64,000 bases of DNA from positions 62,001 through 126,000 of the forward strand of contig JADJHR010000008.1 in the NCBI GenBank assembly GCA_016707445.1, given 5' to 3'. Shown here piece after piece: positions 34,091 through 43,392 of this stretch; position 1 is the stretch's first letter, and each line of letters starts with the position of its first letter. Both the position numbers and the translations under genes were made by a program. The DNA is from Rubrivivax sp. (GTDB lineage: Bacteria; Pseudomonadota; Gammaproteobacteria; Burkholderiales; Burkholderiaceae_C). Under the pieces are notes generated by a model. It saw nothing but the letters and a program-made list of their open reading frames with translations, did not search any database and was not told the origin of the DNA.

Positions 34091-34636
34091 TCAAAGGCCC
34101 TGCAGGTGCCGCAGCGGCAGCGCCGCACCCGACTTGACGTCGCCCAGCGAGAAGCTGGTGTGCAGGTTCTTCACGTTGGGCAAGGTGAACAGCTTGTCCA
34201 TGGCCCAGCGCGAATAGGCATCGAGGTCGGTGGCCACCACATGCAGCTCGAAGGTACCGGTGCCGCTGATGTAGTGGCAGGACACCACCTCGGGCAAGGC
34301 ACGGATGGCGTCTTCCAGCACGCGCGTGGCCTCGGCGTTGTTGCGGTCGGCGTCGACACGCACGAAGGCCAGCACGCCCAGGCCGATCTTGCGGCGATCA
34401 AGCTCGGCCCGGTAGCCGGTGATGTAGCCCTGCTGCTCCAGCGACTTCATGCGTCGCCAGGTGGGCGCGGCCGACAAACCGATGCGCGCCGCCAGCTCGG
34501 TGTTGGTCAGCCGCGCGTCGGCCTGCAGCTCGCGCAGGATGGCCACGTCGTAGCGGTCCAGCGCGGGCGCTGAGGCCGCGACGGTTTCGGATTCTGGCTT
34601 CCGGGTTTTCCCTGATGACGATTGTTTGAGCATCAT
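34091..34636 (-). CDS. Lrp/AsnC-family transcriptional regulator
   Basis: A 181-residue regulator with an N-terminal helix-turn-helix (LDRYDVAILRELQADARLTN, AARIGLSAAPTWRRMKSLEQ) and a C-terminal RAM effector domain (VLAFVRVDADRN, CHYISGTGTFELHVVATDLD). The start at 34636 follows GGAGAAAGA. It is divergent from the indolepyruvate oxidoreductase gene, 127 bases away, and so probably controls that gene in response to aromatic or branched amino acids; this is the usual arrangement for BkdR-like and other Lrp-type local regulators. Confidence 0.92.
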   Translation of the reverse strand: MMLKQSSSGKTRKPESETVAASAPALDRYDVAILRELQADARLTNTELAARIGLSAAPTWRRMKSLEQQGYITGYRAELDRRKIGLGVLAFVRVDADRNNAEATRVLEDAIRALPEVVSCHYISGTGTFELHVVATDLDAYSRWAMDKLFTLPNVKNLHTSFSLGDVKSGAALPLRHLQGL

Positions 34637-34763
34637 TCTTTCTCCAGATCGAGTTCGGCAGTTCATGCGTTGCGCGAAGCATGGCGCCAAGGGCATCAAA
34701 AGAAAAGACACATTTGAGACCAGCGCCTAAACTGACCGCTGCCCGCCGCTGCCGAAACCCGCC

Positions 34764-37700
34764 ATGAACGCACCCCTGCCCGACGCCATCCGCAAGGCCC
34801 TGGAGAGCGTCACGCTCGACGACAAGTACGCCCTGGAAACAGGGCGTGCCTTCATGAGCGGCGTACAGGCGCTGGTGCGCTTGCCGATGCTGCAGCGCCA
34901 GCGTGATGCGCGCCAGGGCCTGAACACAGCCGGTTTCGTCAGTGGTTATCGCGGCAGCCCGCTAGGTGGCTACGACCAGGCCATGTGGCAGGCCAAGGCG
35001 CACATGTCGGCGCAGAACATCGTGTTCCAGCCCGGCGTCAACGAAGAGTTGGCGGCCACCGCGGTGTGGGGCACGCAGATGCTTGACCTGTTCCCCGACA
35101 AGAAGAAGTTCGACGGCGTGTTCGGCATCTGGTACGGCAAGGGCCCGGGCGTCGACCGCTGCAGCGACGTCTTCAAGCACGCCAACATGGCCGGCACGTC
35201 CAGGCACGGCGGCGTGATCGCGATCGCCGGCGACGACCACGTGGCCAAGAGCAGCACCGCGGCGCACCAGAGCGACCACATCTTCAAGGCCTGCGGGCTG
35301 CCGGTGTTCTTTCCGTCCAGCGTGCAGGACATCCTGGACATGGGCCTGCACGCCTTCGCGATGAGCCGCTTTGCCGGCGTCTGGTCGAGCATGAAGACCA
35401 TCCAGGAGGTGGTCGAATCGTCGTCTTCGGTGCTCGTCGACCCCGACCGCGTGCAGATCGTGCTGCCTGAAGACTTCGCGATGCCGCCCGGCGGCGTGCA
35501 CGTGCGCTGGCCGGACCACGCGCTGGAGCAGGAAGCGCGGCTGTTCGACCACAAGTGGTACGCGGCGCTGGCCTACGTGCGCGCCAACAAGCTCAACCAC
35601 GACGTGATCCGCAGTGCGCACGACCGCTTCGGCATCATCGCCAGCGGCAAGGCCTTCAACGACACGCGCCAGGCGCTGTTCGACCTCGGCCTGGACGAGG
35701 ACGCCTGCCACCGGCTGGGCATCCGGCTGCACAAGGTCAACGTGGTGTGGCCGCTGGAAGCCACCATCACGCGCAACTTTGCCCAAGGCCTGCAAGAGAT
35801 CCTGGTGGTCGAGGAAAAGCGCCAGGTCATCGAGTACCAGGTGAAGGAAGAGCTCTACAACTGGCGCAGCGACGTGCGCCCGCACGTGCTGGGCAAGTTC
35901 GAGGACGACGGCGACAACAGCGGCGGTGAATGGAGCCAGCGCCAACCCCAGCCAGAACTGGCTGTTGCGCGCCAACGCCGACCTGACGCCGGCCATCATC
36001 GCGCGCGCCATCGCCAAACGATTGAAGAAACTGGGCGTCGATGCCGACACCGTGCGACGCATGGACGAACGACTGGCCGTGGTCGACGCGCGCGAGCAGA
36101 GCCTGGCGCAGATCAGCAGCGGCGGCGACCGCCAGCCCTGGTTCTGCAGCGGTTGCCCGCACAACACCAGCACGCGCGTGCCCGAAGGCTCGCGCGCGGC
36201 GGCCGGCATCGGCTGCCACTTCATGGCCACCTGGATGGACCGCAGCACGGTCACCTTCAGCCAGATGGGCGGCGAAGGCGTCAGCTGGGTCGGCCAGGCG
36301 CCGTTCACGACCGAGAAGCACATCTTCGCCAACCTGGGCGACGGCACCTACTTCCACAGCGGTGCGCTGGCAGTGCGCCAGGCGATCGCGGCCAAGGTCA
36401 ACATCACCTACAAGATCCTGTTCAACGACGCCGTGGCCATGACCGGCGGCCAGCCCATCGACGGCACGCTGCGCGTGCCCGAGATGACGCGCGAGCTCGA
36501 GGCCGAAGGCGCGAAGAGGATCGTCATCGTCACCGACGAGCCGGAAAAGTACGATGGCGCACCGATCTCGCTGGCGCCGGGCGTCACCGTTCGCCACCGC
36601 GACGATCTGGACGCGGTGCAGCGCGAACTGCGCGAGATCGAAGGCTGCACCGTCATCGTCTACGACCAGACCTGCGCCACCGAGAAGCGCCGCCGCCGCA
36701 AGCGCGGCACCCTGGCCACGCCGAACAAGACTGTGATCATCAACGAGGCGGTGTGCGAAGGCTGCGGCGACTGCTCGGTGCAGAGCAACTGCCTGAGCGT
36801 GGAACCGGTCGAGACCGAATTCGGCCGCAAGCGCCGCATCAACCAGAGCACCTGCAACAAGGACTTCAGCTGCGTGAAGGGCTTCTGCCCGAGCTTCGTC
36901 ACGATCGAGGGCGGCACGCTGAAGAAGCCCCAGAAGCAGCAACGCGGCGACCTGGCGGCACTGCCGCCGCTGCCTGAACCCACGCTGCCGCTGGCCGAGC
37001 AGGCCTGGGGCATCCTGGTGGCCGGCGTCGGTGGCACCGGCGTGATCACCATCGGCCAGCTGCTGGGCATGGCCGCGCACCTGGAAGGCAAGGGCGTGGT
37101 CACGCAGGACGCCGGCGGGCTGGCGCAAAAGGGCGGCGCAGCCTGGAGCCACGTACAGATCGCCAACCGGCCCGACGCGATCCACACCACCAAGGTCGAT
37201 ACCGCCAAGGCCGACCTGGTGATCGCCTGCGACGCCATCGTCGGCGCCACCAAAACCACGCTGCAGGTGATGCAGCCCGGCCGCAGCTTCGTCGCGCTGA
37301 ACAGCCACGGCACGCCGACCGCGGCCATGATCAAGAACCCTGACTGGCAGTTCCCCACCGGCAGCTGCGAGGCGGCGCTGGCCGCAGCGGTGGGCGAGCA
37401 GGGCCTGGGTCACTTCGACGCCGAGCAGGTGGCCGAGCAGCTGCTGGGCGACGCCATCTACGCCAACCCGGTGCTGCTGGGCTACGCCTGGCAGAAGGGC
37501 AAGGTACCGCTGAGCCACGCGTCGCTGATGCGCGCGATGGCGCTCAACGGCGTGCAGGTGGCCAACAACCAGGCCGCCTTCGAATGGGGCCGGCGCTGCG
37601 CGCACGACCTGGCCGAGGTGCAGGCGCTGTTTGCGGCTCAGCAGGTGATCCAGTTCGTCAAGAAGCCTTCGGTCGACGAGCTGGTGAAGCGGCGCGTCGA

Positions 37701-38298
37701 CTTCCTCACCGGCTACCAGGACGCGGCCTATGCGCAGACCTACAAGGCCTTCGTCGACAAGGTTCGGGCCGCCGAAGCGCCGCTGGCCAAGGGCACGGCG
37801 CTGAGCGAAGCCGTGGCGCGTTACCTGTTCAAGCTGATGGCCTACAAGGACGAGTACGAGGTGGCGCGGCTGCACACCGATCCCGCCTTCGTCGAGAAGA
37901 TCAGCGCCATGTTCGAAGGCGACTACAAGATCGTGCACCACCTGGCGCCGCCGTTGACGGCCAGGAAGAACGCCCAGGGCGAACTGATCAAGCGGCCGTT
38001 CGGGCCCTGGGTGCGCAGCGCCTTCGGCTGGCTGGCCCGCATGAAGGGCTTGCGCGGCGGCGCGCTGGATCTGTTCGGCCGCACCGACGAGCGGCGCATG
38101 GAGCGCGCGCTGATCGAGCGCTACACCGCCTGCATCGACGAACTGCTGCGCGGCCTGTCGGCCGACCGGCTGGCGCAGGCGGCCGAGATCGCGCGCATCC
38201 CCGATGCGATCCGCGGCTATGGCCACGTGAAAGAACGCCACCTGGTCGCGGCCAGCGCCAAGTGGGATGCGCTGATGCAAGCCTGGCGCGCTCACTGA
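34764..38298 (+). pseudogene. Indolepyruvate ferredoxin oxidoreductase, fused form, with one frameshift as sequenced
   Basis: The enzyme oxidatively decarboxylates indolepyruvate and related 2-oxoacids to acyl-CoA using ferredoxin. The N-terminal part (GFVSGYRGSPLGGYDQAM, GIWYGKGPGVDRCSDVFKHA) is in one frame and the rest in another: TPP-binding region (WFCSGCPHNTSTRVPEGSRA), iron-sulfur cysteines (CEGCGDCSVQSNC, CVKGFCPSF) and the gamma-like domain (GVGGTGVITIGQLLG). The join is near 35935-35947, between GGEWS and NPSQNW; dropping one base there gives a normal protein of about 1,177 residues. Both parts are otherwise intact, so either sequencing error or a very recent mutation explains it. 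Confidence 0.9.
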
Positions 38299-38322
38299 AG
38301 CACGTCACCTGAAGCACGTCAC
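38295..38322 (+). repeat. Two tandem copies of a 14-base unit
   Basis: CTGAAGCACGTCAC is repeated exactly at 38295-38308 and 38309-38322 and followed by CTGAA. The repeat covers the stop of the oxidoreductase gene and the gap to the next gene, consistent with a small slippage duplication that duplicated the stop codon. Confidence 0.85.
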
Positions 38323-38336
38323 CTGAATCGGCCCGC

Positions 38337-38972
38337 ATGATGATCACCCTCTACGACTGCAGCACCGCCCCCAGCCCGCGCCGCGCACGCATCCTGCTGG
38401 CCGAAAAGGGCGTGACGCACGAAACCGTGCAGATCGACTTGCGCAGCATGCAGCAGCTGGGCGACGCCTTTCGGGCCATCAACCCGCACTGCACGGTGCC
38501 GGCGCTTCGGCTTGAAGACGGGCTGGTGCTGACCGACAACGCCGGCATCGCCGCCTATCTGGAAGCGCGATTCCCCGAGCCGCCGCTGCTGGGCCGCACA
38601 CCGGCGGAAAAGGCCGACATCGCGAGCTGGAACTGGCGCGTCGAGTTCGAGGGACTGCTGCCGATCGCCGAAGCCCTGCGCAACAGTGCCCCGGCGATGA
38701 AGAACCGCGCGCTGCCGGGCCCGGTGGACCATGCGCAGATCCCCGAGCTGGCGCAGCGCGGGCTGACGCGGCTGCGCCTGTTCTTCGACACGCTGAATGC
38801 GCGCCTGGCCGACCGCCAGACCCTTGCCGGCAGCGGCTTCAGCATCGCCGACATCAGCGCGGTGGTGGCGGTCGACTTCGCACGCGTGGTTCGTGTCAAG
38901 CCCGGCGACGAGCACCCGCACCTGCAGCGCTGGCGCGCCGCGATGGCACAACGGCCTTCAATGGCGTTGTAG
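38337..38972 (+). CDS. Glutathione S-transferase family protein
   Basis: A 211-residue protein with a thioredoxin-like N-terminal domain (ITLYDCSTAPSPRRARILLAEKG, NPHCTVPALRLEDG, LTDNAGIAAYLE) and an all-helical C-terminal domain (GSGFSIADISAVVAVDF). The ADISAVVAV helix is the conserved N-capping motif of these enzymes. It lies 38 bases after the oxidoreductase gene on the same strand, perhaps co-transcribed. The substrate is unknown; the catalytic Ser/Cys region STAPSPR is typical of bacterial theta- or beta-like forms. Confidence 0.88.
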   Translation: MMITLYDCSTAPSPRRARILLAEKGVTHETVQIDLRSMQQLGDAFRAINPHCTVPALRLEDGLVLTDNAGIAAYLEARFPEPPLLGRTPAEKADIASWNWRVEFEGLLPIAEALRNSAPAMKNRALPGPVDHAQIPELAQRGLTRLRLFFDTLNARLADRQTLAGSGFSIADISAVVAVDFARVVRVKPGDEHPHLQRWRAAMAQRPSMAL

Positions 38973-38980
38973 CCTTCGAT

Positions 38981-39271
38981 TCAGTGGGCCACCAGCGGCT
39001 GCTGCGCCAGCACCGTGTAGCGGCCGATGAATTCGTCAAAAGCCTCTGGGCTGGGGTTGCCATCGACGATGGCCTGTACGCCGCTCTTGAAGCTCTCGGC
39101 CATCAGGCCCTCGATGTAGATCTCCTTGCGCGCGGCCTTGTCCACGATCTCATAGCCACCGCGGCCGACCACGGGGCCGGTTGCACTGCCCGTGGCCTGC
39201 GCATCGGCGGGCGCCACGATCTCGTCGAACTGGACGACGATGAACTGGTCCGAGTTGTAGAGCATCTGCAT
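38981..39271 (-). CDS. DUF3567 family protein
   Basis: A 96-residue soluble protein starting MQMLYNSDQFIVVQFDE, with the conserved GGYEIVDKAARKEIYIEGLMAESF segment split across its centre. This matches the betaproteobacterial DUF3567 family, for which I know of no function. It carries an unusual Ala/Thr/Gly insert (APADAQATGSATGP) between the first strand and the conserved core. It converges on the glutathione transferase gene and follows the DUF3108 gene by 45 bases on the same strand. Confidence 0.85.
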   Translation of the reverse strand: MQMLYNSDQFIVVQFDEIVAPADAQATGSATGPVVGRGGYEIVDKAARKEIYIEGLMAESFKSGVQAIVDGNPSPEAFDEFIGRYTVLAQQPLVAH

Positions 39272-39316
39272 GACGTAACACTCCTTGCCCGGCAGGTGGG
39301 TGTCGACCCGCAGAAA

Positions 39317-40426
39317 TCAAGGCTTGAGAATGAACTCCATCGCATCCGACCCGTTGGCGGTGCTGAGCTTCAGGCGCACCGGCAGATGATGTCGGGCCGG
39401 GTCGAACCAGGCCTCGACCTGGGTGTCGAAGGGCTTGCGCGGCTCACGGCGCACGGCCAAGGTGTTCTCGATGCGGCCGCCCACCACGTTCACCGCCTCA
39501 TGGCCGGTGATGCCGAAGGTCCAGACATCGACATCACCGCGCGCACCAGCCACCAGCATCGACACCTGGCGGCCCGGCTGACGCAGCTTCGGGTTGGCCT
39601 CGACGATGGCCGCCAGCTGCACCATCCACGACAGGCGGTCCTGCGCACCGGGCCACAGCGCGTGGTCGGCGCCGCCGCCAGAGAAGCTGATCACACCCAG
39701 GTCGCGCCTGAAGTTCGCCGCCCGGGCTGCGCGGCCACGACGCTGGTCGACGTAGCGCTGCGGCGCAAGGCCCGCGGCGTCGATGCCGCCGCGGCTGGCC
39801 CACGACAACACCTGCAGTCCGAAGGCGCCGCCCTCGAGCTGCATCTCGTAGCTGCCCGGGCCTGGCCGCCAGTCCAGCTGCCCCTGGCCGGTGATCAAGC
39901 CGCGTCGCAGTTCGTACTGCAACAGCGCCGCAGGCGGCAGCCGCGTGGCGTAGGTCGGCGGTTTCTCGTCGGCGGCGCCTTCATCGGCCGCAGTGCGGCT
40001 TGTCGAGGCAGGCCCGGCGGCGGCCAGCTGGGTTGGTTCGGCGGGCTCGACGGGCGGCGCCGGATCGGATTCGATCGCTGGGGTCTGCGCGGGCGCCACC
40101 GTGTCAGCCGGCGGGGGTTGCGATTGCGGTTGCGGTTGCGGTTGCGCAGGCGCTGGCGCTGGCGCTGGCGGTCTTGGCGGGCGAGGCACCGCCGCCTGAT
40201 CGACTGCGGACGGCGGCGCTGGCAACGGCCGTGGGGTTGGCAACTGCACGATCTGGCGCACGCTGACCGCCGCTGCCGCGGGCCGCGCCTGTGCCGCCTG
40301 CCCTGACCGCAGACCGGCCAGCAGCAGCAGGTGCATCAGCAGCACCGTGCTCGCCAGCCCGGCGAGCAAGCGCCAACGCTGCAGCCACAGGGCGACGGCG
40401 CGGGCGGGGCGATCGACATTCGGCAT
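39317..40426 (-). CDS. DUF3108 protein with TonB-like N-terminal architecture
   Basis: A 369-residue protein with a short cytoplasmic start, one membrane helix (LLAGLASTVLLMHLLLLAGL), a Pro/Ala/Gln-rich periplasmic spacer of roughly 100 residues (PQPQPQ and PAPAPA tracts) and a C-terminal DUF3108 beta domain (RGLITGQGQLDWRPGPGSYE, then EAWFDPARHHLPVRLKL). The layout is that of TonB or TolA with a different end domain. DUF3108 proteins are periplasmic and uncharacterised. The ATG at 40426 is chosen as the start that leaves a short basic segment before the helix. Confidence 0.85.
   Translation of the reverse strand: MPNVDRPARAVALWLQRWRLLAGLASTVLLMHLLLLAGLRSGQAAQARPAAAAVSVRQIVQLPTPRPLPAPPSAVDQAAVPRPPRPPAPAPAPAQPQPQPQSQPPPADTVAPAQTPAIESDPAPPVEPAEPTQLAAAGPASTSRTAADEGAADEKPPTYATRLPPAALLQYELRRGLITGQGQLDWRPGPGSYEMQLEGGAFGLQVLSWASRGGIDAAGLAPQRYVDQRRGRAARAANFRRDLGVISFSGGGADHALWPGAQDRLSWMVQLAAIVEANPKLRQPGRQVSMLVAGARGDVDVWTFGITGHEAVNVVGGRIENTLAVRREPRKPFDTQVEAWFDPARHHLPVRLKLSTANGSDAMEFILKP
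40118..40170. repeat. Hexanucleotide repeats coding the Pro-rich spacer
   Basis: Tandem GGTTGC units are followed by tandem GGCGCT units on the plus strand; on the coding strand they give PQPQPQ and APAPAPA. They lie in the spacer of the DUF3108 protein and could vary in number between strains by slippage, always in frame because the unit is six bases. Confidence 0.8.
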
Positions 40427-40487
40427 CACAGGACAATGGTGCCATGTCTCGGCCATCGCCCTTCTTCCACCCTGACACCCTGCCACC

Positions 40488-41540
40488 ATGAAACTCGCCA
40501 CCTTGAAGGACGGCTCGCGCGATGGCCAGCTGGTCGTCGTCTCGCGCGACCTGGCCCTGGCCCATCACGCCAGCGGCATTGCCAGCCGGCTGCAGCAGGT
40601 GCTGGACGACTGGAACTTCCTGTCGCCGCAGCTCGAGGACCTGTATGCCACCTTGAACAGCGGCAAGGCGCGCCACACCTTCGCCTTCGATCCACACCAG
40701 TGCATGGCGCCGCTGCCGCGGGCCTACCAGTGGGCCGATGCCTCGGGCTACCTGAACCATGTGGCGCTGGTGCGCCGGGCCCGTGGCGCCGAGATGCCCG
40801 AGGACGCCCGGCGCGAGCCGCTGCTGTACCAGGGCGGCAGCGATGCGATGCTGGGCCCGACCGACGACGCGCTGTTCTTCGATGAAGATCTGGGCATCGA
40901 CTTCGAAGCCGAGCTGGCCGTGGTCACCGGCGATGTGCCGATGGCCGCCACGCCGGCACAGGCCCTGGATGCGGTGCGCCTGCTGCTGCTCGTCAACGAC
41001 TGGACCTTGCGCCACCGCGTGCCGTCGGAAATGGCCAAGGGTTTCGGCTTCGTGCAGAGCAAACCGGCCACCGCCTTTGGCCCGGTGGCGGTGACGCCCG
41101 ATGAGCTGGGCGACGCCTGGCGCGGCGGACGTGTGCACCTGCCGCTGCAATCGAACTGGAACGGCCGCCGCGTCGGCCTGCCCGATGCCGGCGAAGGCAT
41201 GGATTTTCCGTTCGGCGTCATCGTTGCGCACCTGGCGCGCACCCGCACGCTGCGTGCCGGCAGCATCGTCGGCGGCGGCACGGTCAGCAATGCCGACCCG
41301 GCGCGGGGCTGGAGCTGCATCGCCGAGAAGCGCGCACTGGAAATGATTGACGGCGGCGCCATTCAAACTGAGTACATGCGTTTCGGCGACACCATCCACA
41401 TCGAGATGAAGGGGGCCGACGGCACCAGCGTGTTCGGCGCCATCAACCAGCGCGTGGTCGGGCCACTGGGGCACGGCCGGCCGGCCGAAGTGGACGCGCC
41501 TGTGGCCGCCACGCGCGACAGCACCGACGCCGTCGACTGA
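40488..41540 (+). CDS. Fumarylacetoacetate hydrolase family protein
   Basis: A 350-residue enzyme of the FAH superfamily. The N-terminal part (MKLATLKDGSRDGQLVVVSR) is a small beta domain, and the catalytic domain carries metal ligands in the IDFEAELAVVTGD segment, LVNDWTLR, KGFGFVQSKPATAFGP and VGGGTVSN. Some members hydrolyse fumarylacetoacetate in tyrosine degradation; many others are acylpyruvases or decarboxylases. The overall size fits the bacterial FAH-like group in aromatic degradation, but no partner genes are adjacent. It is divergent from the DUF3108 gene. Confidence 0.9.
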   Translation: MKLATLKDGSRDGQLVVVSRDLALAHHASGIASRLQQVLDDWNFLSPQLEDLYATLNSGKARHTFAFDPHQCMAPLPRAYQWADASGYLNHVALVRRARGAEMPEDARREPLLYQGGSDAMLGPTDDALFFDEDLGIDFEAELAVVTGDVPMAATPAQALDAVRLLLLVNDWTLRHRVPSEMAKGFGFVQSKPATAFGPVAVTPDELGDAWRGGRVHLPLQSNWNGRRVGLPDAGEGMDFPFGVIVAHLARTRTLRAGSIVGGGTVSNADPARGWSCIAEKRALEMIDGGAIQTEYMRFGDTIHIEMKGADGTSVFGAINQRVVGPLGHGRPAEVDAPVAATRDSTDAVD

Positions 41541-41601
41541 TCGGCAGCCGGCCCTGTGGCCAGCGCACAATGCACCCAGCCCCACCCTGCAGGCAACGAC
41601 G

Positions 41602-42222
41602 ATGACCACCCCTGACTTCGCCAAGATGGTTCCTGGTTTCGACTTCCTGCAAAGCCTGATGAAAGGCGCCGGTGCCGGGCTGCCGAGCATGAGCCAGTGG
41701 ATCGCGCCCACGCTCGACGCCGAAGAGGTCGACAAGCGCATCCAGGAGCTTCGTACCGTGCAGTTCTGGCTGGAGCAGAACGCCAAGATGCTGGGCGCGA
41801 CCATCCAGGCACTGGAAGTCCAGCGCATGACGCTGGCGACGCTGAAGACGATGAACCTGCCGATGTCCGATTTGCGCGACGCCATGAAGCTCGACCCGTC
41901 GGGCTCTTCGACCAAGCGCGCAGCAGCGCCGGCGCCGGCCCCAGCACCTTCACCGACCCCATCGGCCGCCGCGGCCCCTGACACGGCGCCGGCCGCCGGC
42001 ATGGTCGACCCGCTGCAATGGTGGTCGGCACTGACCCGCCAGTTCAGTGAGCTGGCGGCCAATGCCATCAAGGACAGCCCGGTCGAAGCCGCCAAGCAGA
42101 TGGCCGGTGCGGCGTTCAAGCAAGTGGTGCAGCCGCTGACCCCGGCAGCCGCGAAGGCGAAGCCGGCGCGCAAAGCGGCTGCGCCAGCGGCCCCAAAGGC
42201 GGGCGCCCGGCGCACACGCTGA
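41602..42222 (+). CDS. phaM: PhaM-like polyhydroxybutyrate granule protein
   Basis: A 206-residue protein whose first 95 residues match PhaM of Ralstonia: FLQSLMKGAGAGLPS, APTLDAEEVDKRIQELRTV, MLGATIQALEVQRMTLATLK. A Pro/Ala linker, a second helical part and a basic Lys/Ala-rich tail (KAKPARKAAAPAAPKAGARR) follow. PhaM activates PHB synthase and tethers granules to the nucleoid through such a tail. No phaC, phaA or phaB is in this window. The match is by recognised segment and architecture. Confidence 0.8.
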   Translation: MTTPDFAKMVPGFDFLQSLMKGAGAGLPSMSQWIAPTLDAEEVDKRIQELRTVQFWLEQNAKMLGATIQALEVQRMTLATLKTMNLPMSDLRDAMKLDPSGSSTKRAAAPAPAPAPSPTPSAAAAPDTAPAAGMVDPLQWWSALTRQFSELAANAIKDSPVEAAKQMAGAAFKQVVQPLTPAAAKAKPARKAAAPAAPKAGARRTR

Positions 42223-42235
42223 CAGCCGGCGGCCG

Positions 42236-43384
42236 ATGACTGCCTTCATCACCGGCCACGCCACCCACCCCGACTGGCGCACCGCGCTGGCGCTGTCGGC
42301 GGCGCAGATCGACGCCCAGGCCGCGGCACAGCCCGCCGAGCGCACGCTGGGGCTGGTGTACTTCACCGACGCCTATGCGCCGCATGCCCAGGCGCTGTAC
42401 GACGAGTTGCACGGCCGCTGGCCCATGCTGGCCTGGGCCGGTTGCGTGGGCGTGGGCGTGGCGGCCACCGGTGTGGAATATTTCGACGAGCCGGCGCTGG
42501 TGCTGATGCAGTGCGATTTGCCGCGCACACAGTTCGAGGTCTTCTCGGGCGCACGGCCGCTGGCCGGCGCCGATGCCTTTACCGCGCTGGTGCACGCCGA
42601 CCCGTCGACGCCCGACGTCGCTGAACTGATCGCCGAGATGAGCGGTCGCACGCACAGCGGCTACCTGTTCGGCGGCCTGGCCGCGTCGCGCACGACCACG
42701 GTCACGCTGGCCGACGGTGTGTGGCGCGGTGGTCTGTCGGGCGTGGCTTTCGGCGCCGACGTGGCACTGGTGTCGCGTGTCACCCAGGGCTGCCAACCGG
42801 TCGGGCCGACACGCACCATCACCCGCTGCCAGGCCAACGTGGTCGAGGCGCTGGACGGTCAGCCGGCGTTGCCGCTGCTGCTGCAGGATCTGCAGATCGC
42901 CGACCTGGCCGACCACCGCAGCGCGGTCCCCAAGCTGCGCGCCACGCTGGCCGGTCTGGTCGACGCCGCCGACACCGCGCTCGACCGCGGCGGCCAGTTC
43001 GGTGCCGACGTGCGCGTGCGCCACCTGATCGGCCTGGACCCCGCGCGTCAGGCGGTGGCACTGGCCGACCGTGTGGACACGGGCATGCGACTGGCGTTCT
43101 GCGGTCGTGATGTGCAGGCGGCTCGACGCGACCTGGTGCGCATCTGCGCCGAGATCCGCGACGAGATCGAGGGTCGGGCCACGCCACAGATGCGCGGCGC
43201 CATCTACGTCAGCTGTGCCGGCCGCGGTGGCCCGCATTTCGGCGGGCCTTCGGCCGAACTCAAGATCATCCAGCATGCGCTGGGTGAGGTGCCGCTGGTG
43301 GGTTTCTTTGCCGGCGGCGAGATCGCCCGCCACCACCTGTACGGCTACACCGGCGTGCTGACCGTTTTCGGCAGCGGCGATTGA
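42236..43384 (+). CDS. FIST-domain protein
   Basis: A 382-residue cytoplasmic protein with an N-terminal FIST domain (LGLVYFTDAYAPHAQALYDE, WAGCVGVGVAATGVEYFDEP) and a FIST_C domain near the end (RGAIYVSCAGRGGPHFG, VGFFAGGEIARHHLYGYTG). FIST proteins are proposed small-ligand sensors, often near signalling genes, and lack known enzyme motifs. It starts 13 bases after phaM and is followed directly by the Nudix gene, so the run phaM to yceI may be one transcript. Confidence 0.88.
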   Translation: MTAFITGHATHPDWRTALALSAAQIDAQAAAQPAERTLGLVYFTDAYAPHAQALYDELHGRWPMLAWAGCVGVGVAATGVEYFDEPALVLMQCDLPRTQFEVFSGARPLAGADAFTALVHADPSTPDVAELIAEMSGRTHSGYLFGGLAASRTTTVTLADGVWRGGLSGVAFGADVALVSRVTQGCQPVGPTRTITRCQANVVEALDGQPALPLLLQDLQIADLADHRSAVPKLRATLAGLVDAADTALDRGGQFGADVRVRHLIGLDPARQAVALADRVDTGMRLAFCGRDVQAARRDLVRICAEIRDEIEGRATPQMRGAIYVSCAGRGGPHFGGPSAELKIIQHALGEVPLVGFFAGGEIARHHLYGYTGVLTVFGSGD

Positions 43385-43392
43385 CACGGCCC

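Noticed and set aside
35827..38295. 822-codon frame opposite the oxidoreductase gene
   Set aside because: No domain pattern; the plus strand carries conserved cofactor motifs throughout.
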